Positions 33,856-42,709 of a DNA stretch of 52,106 nucleotides are shown here, piece by piece. The DNA comes from Candidatus Kapaibacterium sp. (GTDB lineage Bacteria; Bacteroidota; Ignavibacteria; Kapaibacteriales; Kapaibacteriaceae): NCBI GenBank assembly GCA_018883125.1, contig VEQR01000011.1, positions 1-52,106 of the forward strand, read 5' to 3'. Positions within the stretch are counted from its first letter, which is position 1; each line of letters opens with the position of its first letter. Position numbers and translations under genes: made by a program. The notes beneath the pieces were generated by a model. That model saw only the letters and a list, made by a program, of their open reading frames with translations, had not been told where the DNA came from and did not search any database.

Positions 33856-36236
33856 GCTCGTCTCCACATCTGGTGACGTGTTTCCACTGTGGGACGGAAA
33901 GCGGTATCGGAGCTCCTGCGGCCGATGGACATACCTTCTGCTGTCAGGGCTGTCTGAGCGTCTACGATCTCCTGCGCACGCACGATTCCTGCCAATACTA
34001 TCAGTTTGATGATTCACAACGTCGGCGTCCGGCTGCAGAACCCGAAGATCGCTTCACGGGTTTGGACAGAGCATTTGCCACGACGGCAAGTCCGGGGATT
34101 GCGGTCAGATCGACTATACATCTTCGACTGCCCGATATGCATTGCGCCGGCTGCGTCTGGCTGTTGGAACGACTCAGCCGATTTGACTCTGGCATTCTGG
34201 CATCTCGCGTTGACTTGCTTCATCAAACGGTTGTCGTTGACTACAACAACGATGAAACGTCCCCATCGGCAATAGCCAGACTCCTTGATTCGCTGGGGTA
34301 TCCGCCGGCTATTGGAAACATCGCGGCAGAGGGTCGTAACCCGAGTTCAGCTCGCCGAACCCTGACGACACAGATCGGTATCGCCGGTTTCGCCGCTGGA
34401 AATGTCATGATGATCGGCCTTGCCAACTACATCGCTGGGCCTGGTGGGCTTGATCCACTGGTACAGAAAGTGCTGACAGTGGTTGAGATTGGCCTTAGTG
34501 CGCTGGTCCTTGTCACATGCACACAGCCATGGCTGCGTGCGGCTTGGGGCAGTCTGCGACGCGGCGTTGTTAGCCTTGACGTACCAGTTTCGATTGGCAT
34601 ACTCACGATCTTCTCTCGCTCGCTGTTTGACATTCTCACCGGGCGTGGCGAGGGATTCCTTGACTCGTTTACGGGTCTTGTGTTCTTTCTCCTTGTTGGT
34701 CGTCTTTTTCAACAACGGGCCTTCGAATCGCTCGAGTTTGAACGGTCGATGCACTCGTTCCTTCCAATTACGGCCATGCGGCGCAACGGCAACGATGTAG
34801 AGACCATCGGTATCGATGAACTACAGCGCGCCGATGTTGTTGTGGTTCGGAATGGTGAAGTGATTCCCGCCGATGCGATTCTTTTGCACACTGTTGGGGT
34901 GGTTGATTATGCCTACCTGACTGGTGAGGTGGAACCGATTGAATGTCGCCCAGGTACGATGCTATACGCTGGCGGTCGTGTGCTTGGACGAGCTCTGGAG
35001 CTTAGCGTTGTGAAGCCATCATCATCAAGCATGATGGCCTCCTTGTGGTCACGACAGGATATTCATACCGACCGCCGATCGATCGAATCAACGCGTGAGC
35101 GGTTTGGTCTGGCGTTTACGGCGAGTGTACTCGGTGTTGCAATTGGTGCGGCGATGTGGTGGCTCCCCAACATGGACATGGCGCTCAACGCCTTCACATC
35201 CGTGATGATCATTGCCTGTCCGTGTGCACTCACTCTTGCAATGCCGATCACCTTCGGCACGGCGATGGGAGTGCTTTCACGCAGAGGAATCTTCCTGAAA
35301 AACGTTGCAACGCTGAGCGAGCTGCAGCGCGTAACACACGTAACCTTCGACAAGACCGGCACTCTTACTAGACCCCATACAGCAACGTATGTCGGTGCGC
35401 AACTTTCACCGGACATTACTGCCGGACTTGTGGCCCTGGCCATGCATAGTACGCACCCGGTAAGCAGGGCAATTGTTGCTGCAGGACCTCCTTCACGAGT
35501 TTTCGTTGATGATGTACAGGAGTTGCCGGGTGTAGGGATCCGATGCAACCATGCCGGCCACGATCTCGCACTCGGATCAGCGGAGATGATTCTCGACGAC
35601 GATGAAAGAGCTCCATACAGAGAAGGTGTGTCGGGATCTGTGGCAATGATCGATGGGCACCCTGTGGGACGATTCGTTGTGCGGCATGAGGTCTATAGCG
35701 GCGTTGCGTCAATGGTCTCGGCGCTGCGTCAGGAGGGCATCAGCGTATCAATGGTCTCGGGTGATTCGGAAAACGGTAGAACGGCGGTCGAACACATCTT
35801 CCGTCCGGAAGAGATTCGACTTTCCACTTCACCAAGCGAAAAGGTTGAGAATATTATGCTCACTAAGCAGTCTGGCAAGCACGTGCTGATGGTCGGCGAT
35901 GGACTGAACGACATCGCTGCCATGTCCGCTGCAAACGTGTCAATAGCTGTGAGCAATGGATCCAGCCGCATCGTTCCAGCATGCGACGTGATGATCGATG
36001 CGGCCAACATCTCGACCATTGATCGGTTGCTGTCCTATGCAAAGGCTCAGAAATCCGTGGTAACGACTGCGTTTTGGTTTACCATGGCATATAATGCTTT
36101 AGGGTTCTATCTCGCTGTCAGCGGTCGGCTTTCACCGGTAATCACTGCCGTAATGATGCCACTGAGTTCTCTTCTGGTAATCGCCATCAGCGTTCTTGGT
36201 GCTCAATTGACGTATCGGAGGATCACATGGGAGTGA
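33852..36236 (+). CDS. ccoI: Copper-type P1B ATPase for cbb3 assembly
   Basis: This protein exports copper across the inner membrane for delivery to the cbb3 oxidase. It has 794 residues. The N-terminus has a cysteine-rich metal-binding segment (CFHCGTE with CCQGC, residues 10-40) and a heavy-metal-associated domain with CAGC at 98-101. Membrane helices follow, with the ion-selecting CPC at 456-458 and the phosphorylation site D500 in DKTGTLT. The hinge GDGLNDIAAMSAANV comes near the end. The context (ccoS, ccoNO, ccoQ, ccoP, ccoG) favours ccoI over a detoxifying CopA. Confidence 0.93.
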   Translation: MSSSPHLVTCFHCGTESGIGAPAADGHTFCCQGCLSVYDLLRTHDSCQYYQFDDSQRRRPAAEPEDRFTGLDRAFATTASPGIAVRSTIHLRLPDMHCAGCVWLLERLSRFDSGILASRVDLLHQTVVVDYNNDETSPSAIARLLDSLGYPPAIGNIAAEGRNPSSARRTLTTQIGIAGFAAGNVMMIGLANYIAGPGGLDPLVQKVLTVVEIGLSALVLVTCTQPWLRAAWGSLRRGVVSLDVPVSIGILTIFSRSLFDILTGRGEGFLDSFTGLVFFLLVGRLFQQRAFESLEFERSMHSFLPITAMRRNGNDVETIGIDELQRADVVVVRNGEVIPADAILLHTVGVVDYAYLTGEVEPIECRPGTMLYAGGRVLGRALELSVVKPSSSSMMASLWSRQDIHTDRRSIESTRERFGLAFTASVLGVAIGAAMWWLPNMDMALNAFTSVMIIACPCALTLAMPITFGTAMGVLSRRGIFLKNVATLSELQRVTHVTFDKTGTLTRPHTATYVGAQLSPDITAGLVALAMHSTHPVSRAIVAAGPPSRVFVDDVQELPGVGIRCNHAGHDLALGSAEMILDDDERAPYREGVSGSVAMIDGHPVGRFVVRHEVYSGVASMVSALRQEGISVSMVSGDSENGRTAVEHIFRPEEIRLSTSPSEKVENIMLTKQSGKHVLMVGDGLNDIAAMSAANVSIAVSNGSSRIVPACDVMIDAANISTIDRLLSYAKAQKSVVTTAFWFTMAYNALGFYLAVSGRLSPVITAVMMPLSSLLVIAISVLGAQLTYRRITWE

Positions 36237-36451
36237 TGCCGATCATCATCATTCTGAGTCTCTTTGTGGCAGGGGGCTTTGCTATCGCATTTGTGATCTC
36301 AACGCAACACGGTCAGTATGATGACACACGTACGCCGCCTGTGCGAATGCTGTTTGACGATGATCTGGTAGACGCATCTGTGGATGCTGATAAGGAAACA
36401 ACGCATTTCAATTCTCATATCACAAACAATCTGCACGGGAGGGTGCGATAG
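36227..36451 (+). CDS. ccoS: cbb3 oxidase assembly protein CcoS
   Basis: A 74-residue single-span membrane protein needed to insert cofactors into the cbb3 core subunit. The hydrophobic segment (about 2-24, IIIILSLFVAGGFAIAFV) is followed by QYDDTRTPPVRMLFDDD, the usual CcoS mark. It overlaps ccoI by 10 bases and ends three bases before ccoNO. Confidence 0.92.
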   Translation: MGVMPIIIILSLFVAGGFAIAFVISTQHGQYDDTRTPPVRMLFDDDLVDASVDADKETTHFNSHITNNLHGRVR

Positions 36452-36454
36452 CAC

Positions 36455-38617
36455 ATGGAAACCTCTTTTCAACAATCGAATGGTGAGCAGCTTCGGGTTC
36501 GCTATGACAACAACATCGTCAAGTTGTTTGCCATAGCAGCACTTGGTTGGGGCATCATAGGATTTCTGGTTGGACTTATCGTAGCCATCAAGCTGTACTT
36601 GCCGGACTTTCTTGGGGGCATCGATTTCCTATCATACGGGCGCCTTCGCCCCCTCCATACAAATGCGGTGATCTTTGCGTTTGCTGGTAATGCCATATTC
36701 GTTGGCGTGTACTACTCGTTGCAGCGTTTGTGCAAGGCGCGGATGTTCAGCGATGTCCTAAGCAAGATTCACTTCTGGGGATGGCAGACCATCATTGTTA
36801 GTGCCGCTCTAACCTTACCACTGGGGATCACCAGCAGCAAGGAATATGCTGAGCTGGAATGGCCGATCGACATCGCCATTACACTGGTATGGGTTGTGTT
36901 CGGCTGGAACATGATCGGAACGATCCTGCGTCGGCGTGAACGACACATGTACGTTGCCATTTGGTTTTACCTAGCCACATTCATCACCGTTGCGCTGCTG
37001 CACGTCGTGAATTCGTTGGCGTTGCCGGTGCATTTGCTGAAAAGCTATTCCATGTATGCCGGTGTTCAGGATGCCCTTGTACAATGGTGGTATGGTCATA
37101 ATGCTGTGGCATTCTTCCTAACGACGCCGTTCCTTGGGATCATGTACTACTTCATTCCCAAGGCATCAGGACGTCCGGTGTTCTCGTATCGGTTGTCCAT
37201 CATTCACTTTTGGGCTCTCATCTTTCTGTATATCTGGGCAGGCCCGCACCACCTTCTGTACACGGCTTTGCCGGACTGGGCGCAGTCGCTTGGTGTTGTC
37301 TTTTCCTTCATGCTGATCGCACCGTCTTGGGGCGGCATGGTCAACGGACTTCTGACGCTTCGTGGTGCGTGGGACAAGGTTCGCCTTGATCCGGTGTTGA
37401 AGTTCCTGGTCGTCGGTATCACGGCCTACGGAATGTCGACCTTCGAGGGCCCGATGATGTCGCTCAAGAACATCAATGCCCTTACACATTACACGGATTA
37501 CATCATTGCCCACGTGCACCTCGGGGCCTTGCTCTGGAATGGTGGACTAACGTTTGCAATGTTGTACTATATCATCCCGAGGATTTATCGAACAAAGCTG
37601 TATTCGATATCGATGGCAAACTGGCACTTCTGGCTGATGACGCTCGGAGTTGTGATATACGTTGTGCCGCTCTATATCGGTGGAATCACCCAGTCGCTGA
37701 TGTGGAAGCAGTTTCTTCCTGACGGAACTCTGCAGTACACAAACTTCCTCGACACGGTTAGCCAGCTGATACCGATGTATATCATGCGATCGATCGGTGG
37801 AACGTTCTATCTCGTTGGCGCGTGCGTAGGGGTCTGGAATCTGTACAAGACCGCAAAGAGTGGTTCGTTGATGGCCGACGAAGAAGTACTCGTTTCAGCC
37901 ACCGTCCACGAGCCGGAGCCGACGCAGAAAGAAGGATGGCATAGACTTCTCGAGGGTAAGCCGGTGAGGTTCGCCGTCTACACATTTGTAGCGGTGCTTA
38001 TCGGTGGCATCGTGGAGTTCATTCCCACAGCGATGGTTCAGTCGAACATTCCAACCATTGCCAGTGTGACGCCGTATACGCCCCTTGAACTGGAGGGTCG
38101 CGACATCTACATCCGCGAGGGTTGCTACACGTGTCACTCGCAAATGATTCGTCCGTTCCCATCGGAAACGGAACGCTACGGCGACTATTCCAAACCCGGT
38201 GAATTCGTGTATGATCGACCATTTCAATGGGGCTCGAAGCGCACCGGTCCGGATCTTCACCGCGAAGGTGGAAAGCGCCCGGACGCATGGCACTGGAAAC
38301 ACATGATGGACCCACGGTCTACCTCGCCTGGTTCGATCATGCCGACATATCCATGGCTATACTCATCGGTGCTTGATTTGACCCACACGGAAGGTAAGAT
38401 CCTTACGCTGCAGAAGCTCGGTGTACCGTATGCCGATGGCTTTGCACGAAAGGCGGCTAACGAGGCTCGCTCGCAGGCAGCTCTGATCGTTGAGTCACTC
38501 CAGTCGAGCGGCATCAAGGATGTCACGGCCGATCGTGAGATCATCGCCGTTATCGCCTACCTGCAACGTCTGGGTACCGATATCAAGAAGTCTCCATCAA
38601 CAGCCGGCATACAGTGA
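36455..38617 (+). CDS. ccoNO: cbb3 cytochrome oxidase, fused CcoN-CcoO
   Basis: The catalytic core of the high-affinity proton-pumping oxidase. Its 720 residues join subunit I (about 1-480, some twelve membrane helices, with heme and CuB histidines in WWYGHNAV and AHVHLGALLWN) to the monoheme subunit II (about 500-720). The subunit II heme site is CYTCH at 557-561 in the family sequence GCYTCHSQMIRPFPSE. Subunits I and II are separate genes in proteobacteria; the fusion is common in Bacteroidota. ccoQ follows after eight bases. Confidence 0.95.
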   Translation: METSFQQSNGEQLRVRYDNNIVKLFAIAALGWGIIGFLVGLIVAIKLYLPDFLGGIDFLSYGRLRPLHTNAVIFAFAGNAIFVGVYYSLQRLCKARMFSDVLSKIHFWGWQTIIVSAALTLPLGITSSKEYAELEWPIDIAITLVWVVFGWNMIGTILRRRERHMYVAIWFYLATFITVALLHVVNSLALPVHLLKSYSMYAGVQDALVQWWYGHNAVAFFLTTPFLGIMYYFIPKASGRPVFSYRLSIIHFWALIFLYIWAGPHHLLYTALPDWAQSLGVVFSFMLIAPSWGGMVNGLLTLRGAWDKVRLDPVLKFLVVGITAYGMSTFEGPMMSLKNINALTHYTDYIIAHVHLGALLWNGGLTFAMLYYIIPRIYRTKLYSISMANWHFWLMTLGVVIYVVPLYIGGITQSLMWKQFLPDGTLQYTNFLDTVSQLIPMYIMRSIGGTFYLVGACVGVWNLYKTAKSGSLMADEEVLVSATVHEPEPTQKEGWHRLLEGKPVRFAVYTFVAVLIGGIVEFIPTAMVQSNIPTIASVTPYTPLELEGRDIYIREGCYTCHSQMIRPFPSETERYGDYSKPGEFVYDRPFQWGSKRTGPDLHREGGKRPDAWHWKHMMDPRSTSPGSIMPTYPWLYSSVLDLTHTEGKILTLQKLGVPYADGFARKAANEARSQAALIVESLQSSGIKDVTADREIIAVIAYLQRLGTDIKKSPSTAGIQ

Positions 38618-38625
38618 GGTGAGAT

Positions 38626-38844
38626 ATGTATAAGAACGTCCTTGAGAGCATCCCCGGTATTGAATGGTACCCGATCGTAGCGCTGGTGCTGTTCTTCGGT
38701 TTCTTCAGCGTTTTGCTGGTGTGGTTTGTGTTCGTGGATACCGGAAGACTCGGACGCTTGTCGTCTGCTGCCCTGGAAGAGGGAAGTCCGGTCGGTCATC
38801 AATCATCTCAATCATCCCTTGGAGACTACAGCAATGTCGAATGA
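38626..38844 (+). CDS. ccoQ: Small cbb3 oxidase subunit CcoQ
   Basis: 72 residues with one membrane span (about 16-38, YPIVALVLFFGFFSVLLVWF) and a short polar tail. Size, topology and position between the core gene and ccoP match CcoQ, which stabilises the complex; sequence similarity alone is weak. The end overlaps ccoP by 11 bases. Confidence 0.78.
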   Translation: MYKNVLESIPGIEWYPIVALVLFFGFFSVLLVWFVFVDTGRLGRLSSAALEEGSPVGHQSSQSSLGDYSNVE

Positions 38845-39451
38845 TCAGAATGAAAAACTTCTCGAGCACGATGCCGACGGAATCCGTGAGCTCGATAACG
38901 ATTTGCCCAGATGGTGGCTCTACGGATTCTATTTCACCATTGTGATGAGTGCGATTTACATTTTCTACTACCACGTCTACACGGGTCCGGACTGGAATAT
39001 TCTTTGGTACGGGGCTCGTGGTTCCGCGGCGGAATACGCAGCCCAGATCAAAGAGGCAGAGGTCATGATAGCCAATGCCCCGAAGGCAAAGAAAGAGGCC
39101 CTTGTATTGCTCACGGACAAGGAATCACTTGCCAAAGGCGCGGAGATCTTCAATGGCATAAACAATCTGTGCTATACCTGTCATCGCGAAGACTTGGGCG
39201 GTCAAGTTGGACCAAACCTTACTGACGAATACTGGATTCACGGGTGCTCACTTGAACAGATCGTTGCGAACATCACGTCGGGCTTCCCGGAGAAAGGCAT
39301 GCTTCCGTATGGCAGTGGTAACAAGCTGACAGATCGCGAGCTCATGCAGGTGGCTTCGTACATCATCTCGAAGAAGGGCACGAATCCGCCAGACCCGAAG
39401 CCGATCGAAGAGGGTAGGGATGTCATCTGCAGCTCAGAACCGGCGATGTAA
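38834..39451 (+). CDS. ccoP: cbb3 oxidase cytochrome subunit CcoP, monoheme
   Basis: 205 residues from the ATG at 38834. The N-terminus (LPRWWLYGFYFTIVMSAIYIF) is the typical CcoP membrane anchor, followed by one cytochrome c domain with CYTCH at 113-117 and GMLPYGSG carrying the likely axial Met. Classical CcoP has two heme c sites and about 290 residues; only one is present here. The soluble cytochrome at 42191 might serve in the missing role. The start I chose overlaps ccoQ by 11 bases. Confidence 0.92.
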   Translation: MSNDQNEKLLEHDADGIRELDNDLPRWWLYGFYFTIVMSAIYIFYYHVYTGPDWNILWYGARGSAAEYAAQIKEAEVMIANAPKAKKEALVLLTDKESLAKGAEIFNGINNLCYTCHREDLGGQVGPNLTDEYWIHGCSLEQIVANITSGFPEKGMLPYGSGNKLTDRELMQVASYIISKKGTNPPDPKPIEEGRDVICSSEPAM

Positions 39452-39474
39452 CAAACAGAAACGGCAAACGAGTT

Positions 39475-40917
39475 ATGTCTGTCATCGACGTCTCACAGAT
39501 TGAGGATCACGAACGTTTTCGTGCTGAGCTTGCCAGTATCCGTCCTGATGGACGCCGGCGTTGGATTTATGCTCGTAAGCCGAAGGGACGATTCACGCGT
39601 ATGCGGACGGCCGTCAGTGTTGTGCTGCTGGCCTTCCTGTTGATTGCACCGTATGTGAAAGTTGGTGGACATCAGTTTGTGCTGCTGAACATCATTGAGA
39701 GAAAGTTCGTGTTCTTCGGGATGCCATTCTGGCCCAGCGACTTCTATCTCGTAGCCGTGCTGTTTCTCACGACGATCGTAACGTTCGTCGTAGCAACGGC
39801 AAGTATTGGTCGGATCTGGTGCGGCTGGCTCTGTCCGCAGACGGTCTTCATGGAGATGGTCTTCAGGAAGATCGAGTGGCTCATCGAGGGATCGCCGGTG
39901 GAGCAGGCTAAGCGTCATGCAGGTCCGTGGAACATGGATAGAGTGCTTCGGAGCGGGCTCAAAATTCTGGTGTTCTTTGCGCTGAGTTTTGTGATTGCGA
40001 ACACATTTCTTTCCTACATCATTTCGAGCGATGTACTTCTGAGGTACGTTACCGATGGACCCCTTGCTCATCTCGAACTCTTCATCGGTCTGGTGTTCTT
40101 CACCGGCGTGTTCTTTGCCGTCTTCTATCGCTTTCGCGAACAGGCCTGTCTGATTGCCTGTCCGTATGGAAGGTATATGTCTGCACTGGTCGACGAAAAG
40201 ACCATCACGGTCTCCTATGACCATGTTCGCGGTGAGCAGCGCTCCAAATGGAACCGCGATGACGTTGCTGCCCAGCGCGCATCGGAGGATACTTCTGCAC
40301 CGTTCAGTCGTCCACAAGGCAAGGGCGACTGCCTTGACTGCCATCAGTGCGTAACGGTGTGTCCGACGGGAATCGACATTCGCAACGGAATACAACTTGA
40401 ATGTGTTGCCTGCACTGCATGCATTGATGCATGCGATGAGGTCATGGATAAGGTTGGACTTGATAGGGGGCTGATTCGTTATGCGTCTCTCGGCTCAATT
40501 CGCAGTGCTCAGCCCCCTAGCTTCCTTTCGCGAAGGGTGGTTGCCTATGGTCTGGTATGGATTGTTCTGGTAGGTGCCGTTGTGACAATGTTTGCCATGC
40601 GCTCTTCGCTCGACGTGATCGTAACTCGACAAGAGGGAACGACGTGGGTGCAAACACCGCAAGGAATGGCAAACTTTTATCAGATCCGACTCATCAACAA
40701 GACTGGCCAGCAAACGCCTCTTTCAATTCGCGTTATCGAGCCAGCCGGGATAAGCTTGCGCCCTCTCGGACTGCCATCGACGCTGCAGCCGGAGGAGATC
40801 ATCAAAGCGAGATTCATTCTCACTGACTCAAGGTCTGTTTCTTCGCAAAAGGTCGTTCTTGAAGTCCGCACCGCTGATGATAGTCAAACAGTTACCACGT
40901 CATTTGTTGGCCCTTGA
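39475..40917 (+). CDS. ccoG: cbb3 oxidase accessory iron-sulfur protein CcoG
   Basis: A 480-residue membrane protein linked to copper reduction during cbb3 assembly. It has about five membrane spans, the NapH-like GWLCPQTVFMEMVFR motif near residue 120, and two ferredoxin-type cysteine groups (CLDCHQCVTVCPTGIDIR and CVACTACIDACDEV). A C-terminal FixG Ig-like domain completes it (about 380-480). It lies 23 bases after ccoP. An 11-base perfect inverted repeat (40464-40519) lies within the coding region. Confidence 0.95.
   Translation: MSVIDVSQIEDHERFRAELASIRPDGRRRWIYARKPKGRFTRMRTAVSVVLLAFLLIAPYVKVGGHQFVLLNIIERKFVFFGMPFWPSDFYLVAVLFLTTIVTFVVATASIGRIWCGWLCPQTVFMEMVFRKIEWLIEGSPVEQAKRHAGPWNMDRVLRSGLKILVFFALSFVIANTFLSYIISSDVLLRYVTDGPLAHLELFIGLVFFTGVFFAVFYRFREQACLIACPYGRYMSALVDEKTITVSYDHVRGEQRSKWNRDDVAAQRASEDTSAPFSRPQGKGDCLDCHQCVTVCPTGIDIRNGIQLECVACTACIDACDEVMDKVGLDRGLIRYASLGSIRSAQPPSFLSRRVVAYGLVWIVLVGAVVTMFAMRSSLDVIVTRQEGTTWVQTPQGMANFYQIRLINKTGQQTPLSIRVIEPAGISLRPLGLPSTLQPEEIIKARFILTDSRSVSSQKVVLEVRTADDSQTVTTSFVGP
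40464..40519. repeat. Inverted pair of the AGGGGGCT motif inside ccoG
   Basis: TAGGGGGCTGA at 40464-40474 and TCAGCCCCCTA at 40509-40519 are exact reverse complements, 34 bases apart. The motif is over-represented across the whole window. The pair can form an mRNA or DNA hairpin within the gene. Confidence 0.7.
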
Positions 40918-40919
40918 TC

Positions 40920-41366
40920 ATGAATTCTTCACACGCACCCCGTTCGAACTGGGGAAGAAACATTGTTATTGTCTATTCGATCTTTGCGCTTTCCACGCTA
41001 GGGTTTGTGGCCTTTGCTATGACGCAGCGAGTAGATCTGACCAGTGCCGACTACTACGAGCAGGCACTACGCCATGATGAAACGGTAGCGGCACTCAAAA
41101 GGGGCATGGATGCCGGAGTGCACGTCGTGGTTGGTCCGGTGCTTCAAATAGTCATCCCACAGCAAATGCCAATAGACGGCAGGATACAGGTACGACTTGC
41201 ACGAGCAGACGATCCATCATTAGACAGGAATTTGTCCATTACCGCTGATCCCGTATTAGGTATTGCCATATCCACCACTGATATGCGGCGTGGCAAATGG
41301 CGCCTGATTGCCGAGTGGAAATCCAAGGGGCTAGCATACCGCTGTGAATCGGCTATCTGGATCTGA
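40920..41366 (+). CDS. ccoH: CcoH/FixH-family protein
   Basis: 148 residues from the ATG at 40920, just after the ccoG stop. One N-terminal membrane span (about 15-36, NIVIVYSIFALSTLGFVAF) and then a periplasmic beta domain with SADYYEQAL, a typical FixH feature. FixH proteins help cbb3 maturation. It ends in TGATG, giving a one-base overlap with the next gene. Confidence 0.88.
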   Translation: MNSSHAPRSNWGRNIVIVYSIFALSTLGFVAFAMTQRVDLTSADYYEQALRHDETVAALKRGMDAGVHVVVGPVLQIVIPQQMPIDGRIQVRLARADDPSLDRNLSITADPVLGIAISTTDMRRGKWRLIAEWKSKGLAYRCESAIWI

Positions 41367-42094
41367 TGGTTGGCATTGCTATCATCACAGGTGCAACGCT
41401 TGGGTTCGCTTCCTGGATTCACTGCATTGGAATGTGCGGTCCGCTTGTAGCCGTCATGGTTCCAAGGGGCCATACGGCCATGGATACGGCGGTTCGTAGC
41501 GGCCTGTATCATGCGGGCAGAACACTGACGTACTGTATTCTTGGTCTGCTCGTCGGATCGGTCGCTGACGGGGCGCGCATCGTGGTTCTGGGTTCCGCCG
41601 TCTCAATGTTCACCGGCACAGTCATGATTGCTTTGGGCGGTTTTCAGATCGTTGGTGGTTCGGTCCACCTTCCGAATATGATCTCGAGCAGAGCTCGACA
41701 ATTGGCATCAGCGCTCCAGAGCAGATCAGCTGTGTTTTCGCCACCGATGCGAGCTTTTATGCATGGCATCATCAACGGTTTGCTGCCATGTGGGATTTCG
41801 TTGTCGGCAATCATTGCCGCTGCAACGCTTCCTTCCTTTGGCGAACGGACGCTGTTCCTCGTCGCATTTGGTGTGGCTACATCGCCGGCGCTTGCAGGTT
41901 TGGCTCTTCTGATCGATCGCGTCAGCGGCACCTGGCAGCGGCGGCTTCGGATGTTCTCAGCCGTGATAATGGTTGTCGTCGGGGCACTTGTGACCATGCG
42001 GGGGATGTCTCTTGATATCCCGTTTGTGTCGCCGATGATTGCTGATCGTACGCACGTACACGACGGTTGCTGTCAGACCGTAAAGGAACGGTAA
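41366..42094 (+). CDS. SafE/UreH-like membrane protein
   Basis: 242 residues with about six membrane helices. The segment WIHCIGMCGPLV near the N-terminus and HGIINGLLPCG in the middle are the marks of the TauE/SafE-like (UreH, DsbD-related) family often found at the end of cbb3 clusters, where it is thought to help copper supply. The paired Cys residues in HCIGMCG and LPCG may bind metal. The start ATG shares a base with the ccoH stop. Confidence 0.85.
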   Translation: MVGIAIITGATLGFASWIHCIGMCGPLVAVMVPRGHTAMDTAVRSGLYHAGRTLTYCILGLLVGSVADGARIVVLGSAVSMFTGTVMIALGGFQIVGGSVHLPNMISSRARQLASALQSRSAVFSPPMRAFMHGIINGLLPCGISLSAIIAAATLPSFGERTLFLVAFGVATSPALAGLALLIDRVSGTWQRRLRMFSAVIMVVVGALVTMRGMSLDIPFVSPMIADRTHVHDGCCQTVKER

Positions 42095-42117
42095 CACCGA
42101 TATTTTGCCTCCTAGTG

Positions 42118-42148
42118 TTGTAATTCAGACAAAAATGTCTTATTATTG
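42118..42148 (+). promoter_or_regulatory. Candidate promoter of the cytochrome c gene
   Basis: TTG at 42118-42120, a 20-base gap and TATTATTG at 42141-42148 (one change from TAnnTTTG), in the 96-base gap before the cytochrome. The dyad at 42127-42140 fills the spacer. Confidence 0.45.
42127..42140. promoter_or_regulatory. Candidate Rrf2 operator, site 2
   Basis: AGAC-AAAAAT-GTCT, a perfect four-base inverted repeat with a six-base A-rich centre, sharing GAC-AAAA-N2-GTC with site 1 at 33321-33334. It sits between the two promoter boxes, where a bound repressor would exclude polymerase. Confidence 0.5.
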
Positions 42149-42190
42149 TGTGTTCCGATTTATCTAAATCACCATCAAGGAATTGAGACA

Positions 42191-42598
42191 ATGATCAGGA
42201 ATATGATCGCCCTCGTCGCACTCGTCATTGGGTTCACCGTTGTAGCGCATGCTGATGATAAGGCAAAGCTGATGACGCGAGGGCAGCAGGTATTCACAGA
42301 GTACTGCAAGACGTGCCATCAGGCCAATGGACAAGGTCTCGGAGCCGTGTATCCGCCGCTGGCTAAGAGTGACTATCTCAAGAACACGCCAATGCCACAG
42401 ATCATCAAGGAAGTGGTCAACGGAAAGAGTGGTAAGATCAAGGTCAACGGTAAGGAGTATAACGGCGTTATGGCCCCCCTGCCAAAGAAGTATACAGATG
42501 AGGACATCGCGTCGGTGATCACGTATGTGTACAACAGCTTTGGCAACTCAGGCCCAACGGTCACCGTTGCCGACGTCAAGAAGCACAAGAAAAAATAA
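42191..42598 (+). CDS. Small monoheme cytochrome c
   Basis: 135 residues from the ATG at 42191, with a signal peptide cut near VAHA (residue 21) and a single heme site CKTCH at 39-43. The axial Met is probably in GVMAPLP. The C-terminus is Lys-rich. It is a class I periplasmic electron carrier, placed at the end of the cbb3 island with its own promoter region and candidate Rrf2 site, so it is a likely electron donor to the oxidase. A strong hairpin terminator follows. Confidence 0.93.
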   Translation: MIRNMIALVALVIGFTVVAHADDKAKLMTRGQQVFTEYCKTCHQANGQGLGAVYPPLAKSDYLKNTPMPQIIKEVVNGKSGKIKVNGKEYNGVMAPLPKKYTDEDIASVITYVYNSFGNSGPTVTVADVKKHKKK

Positions 42599-42628
42599 AT
42601 CGTGCCCCCAGCACGATACGCTCTGCAT

Positions 42629-42669
42629 GCCCCCTGAAGGTTTGTGCCTCAGGGGGCTTGCGTATTTTT
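42629..42669 (+). terminator. Rho-independent terminator after cytochrome c
   Basis: GCCCCCTGA at 42629-42637 pairs with TCAGGGGGC at 42649-42657 over an 11-base loop. A T5 run follows at 42665-42669, seven bases after the stem. A small hairpin, CGTGC/GCACG (42601-42615), precedes it. The stem is made of two inverted copies of the window-wide AGGGGGC motif. A pdhA promoter seems to start within it. Confidence 0.8.
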
Positions 42670-42670
42670 G
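42641..42670 (+). promoter_or_regulatory. Candidate pdhA promoter inside the terminator
   Basis: TTTG at 42641-42644 (in the terminator loop), an 18-base gap and TATTTTTG at 42663-42670, a good match to the Bacteroidota TTTG/TAnnTTTG pattern. The pdhA ATG lies 39 bases downstream. Confidence 0.5.
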
Positions 42671-42709
42671 GGGCTACTCTTCTCCACACAGGCAGGTATT
42701 AGCGGAGCA

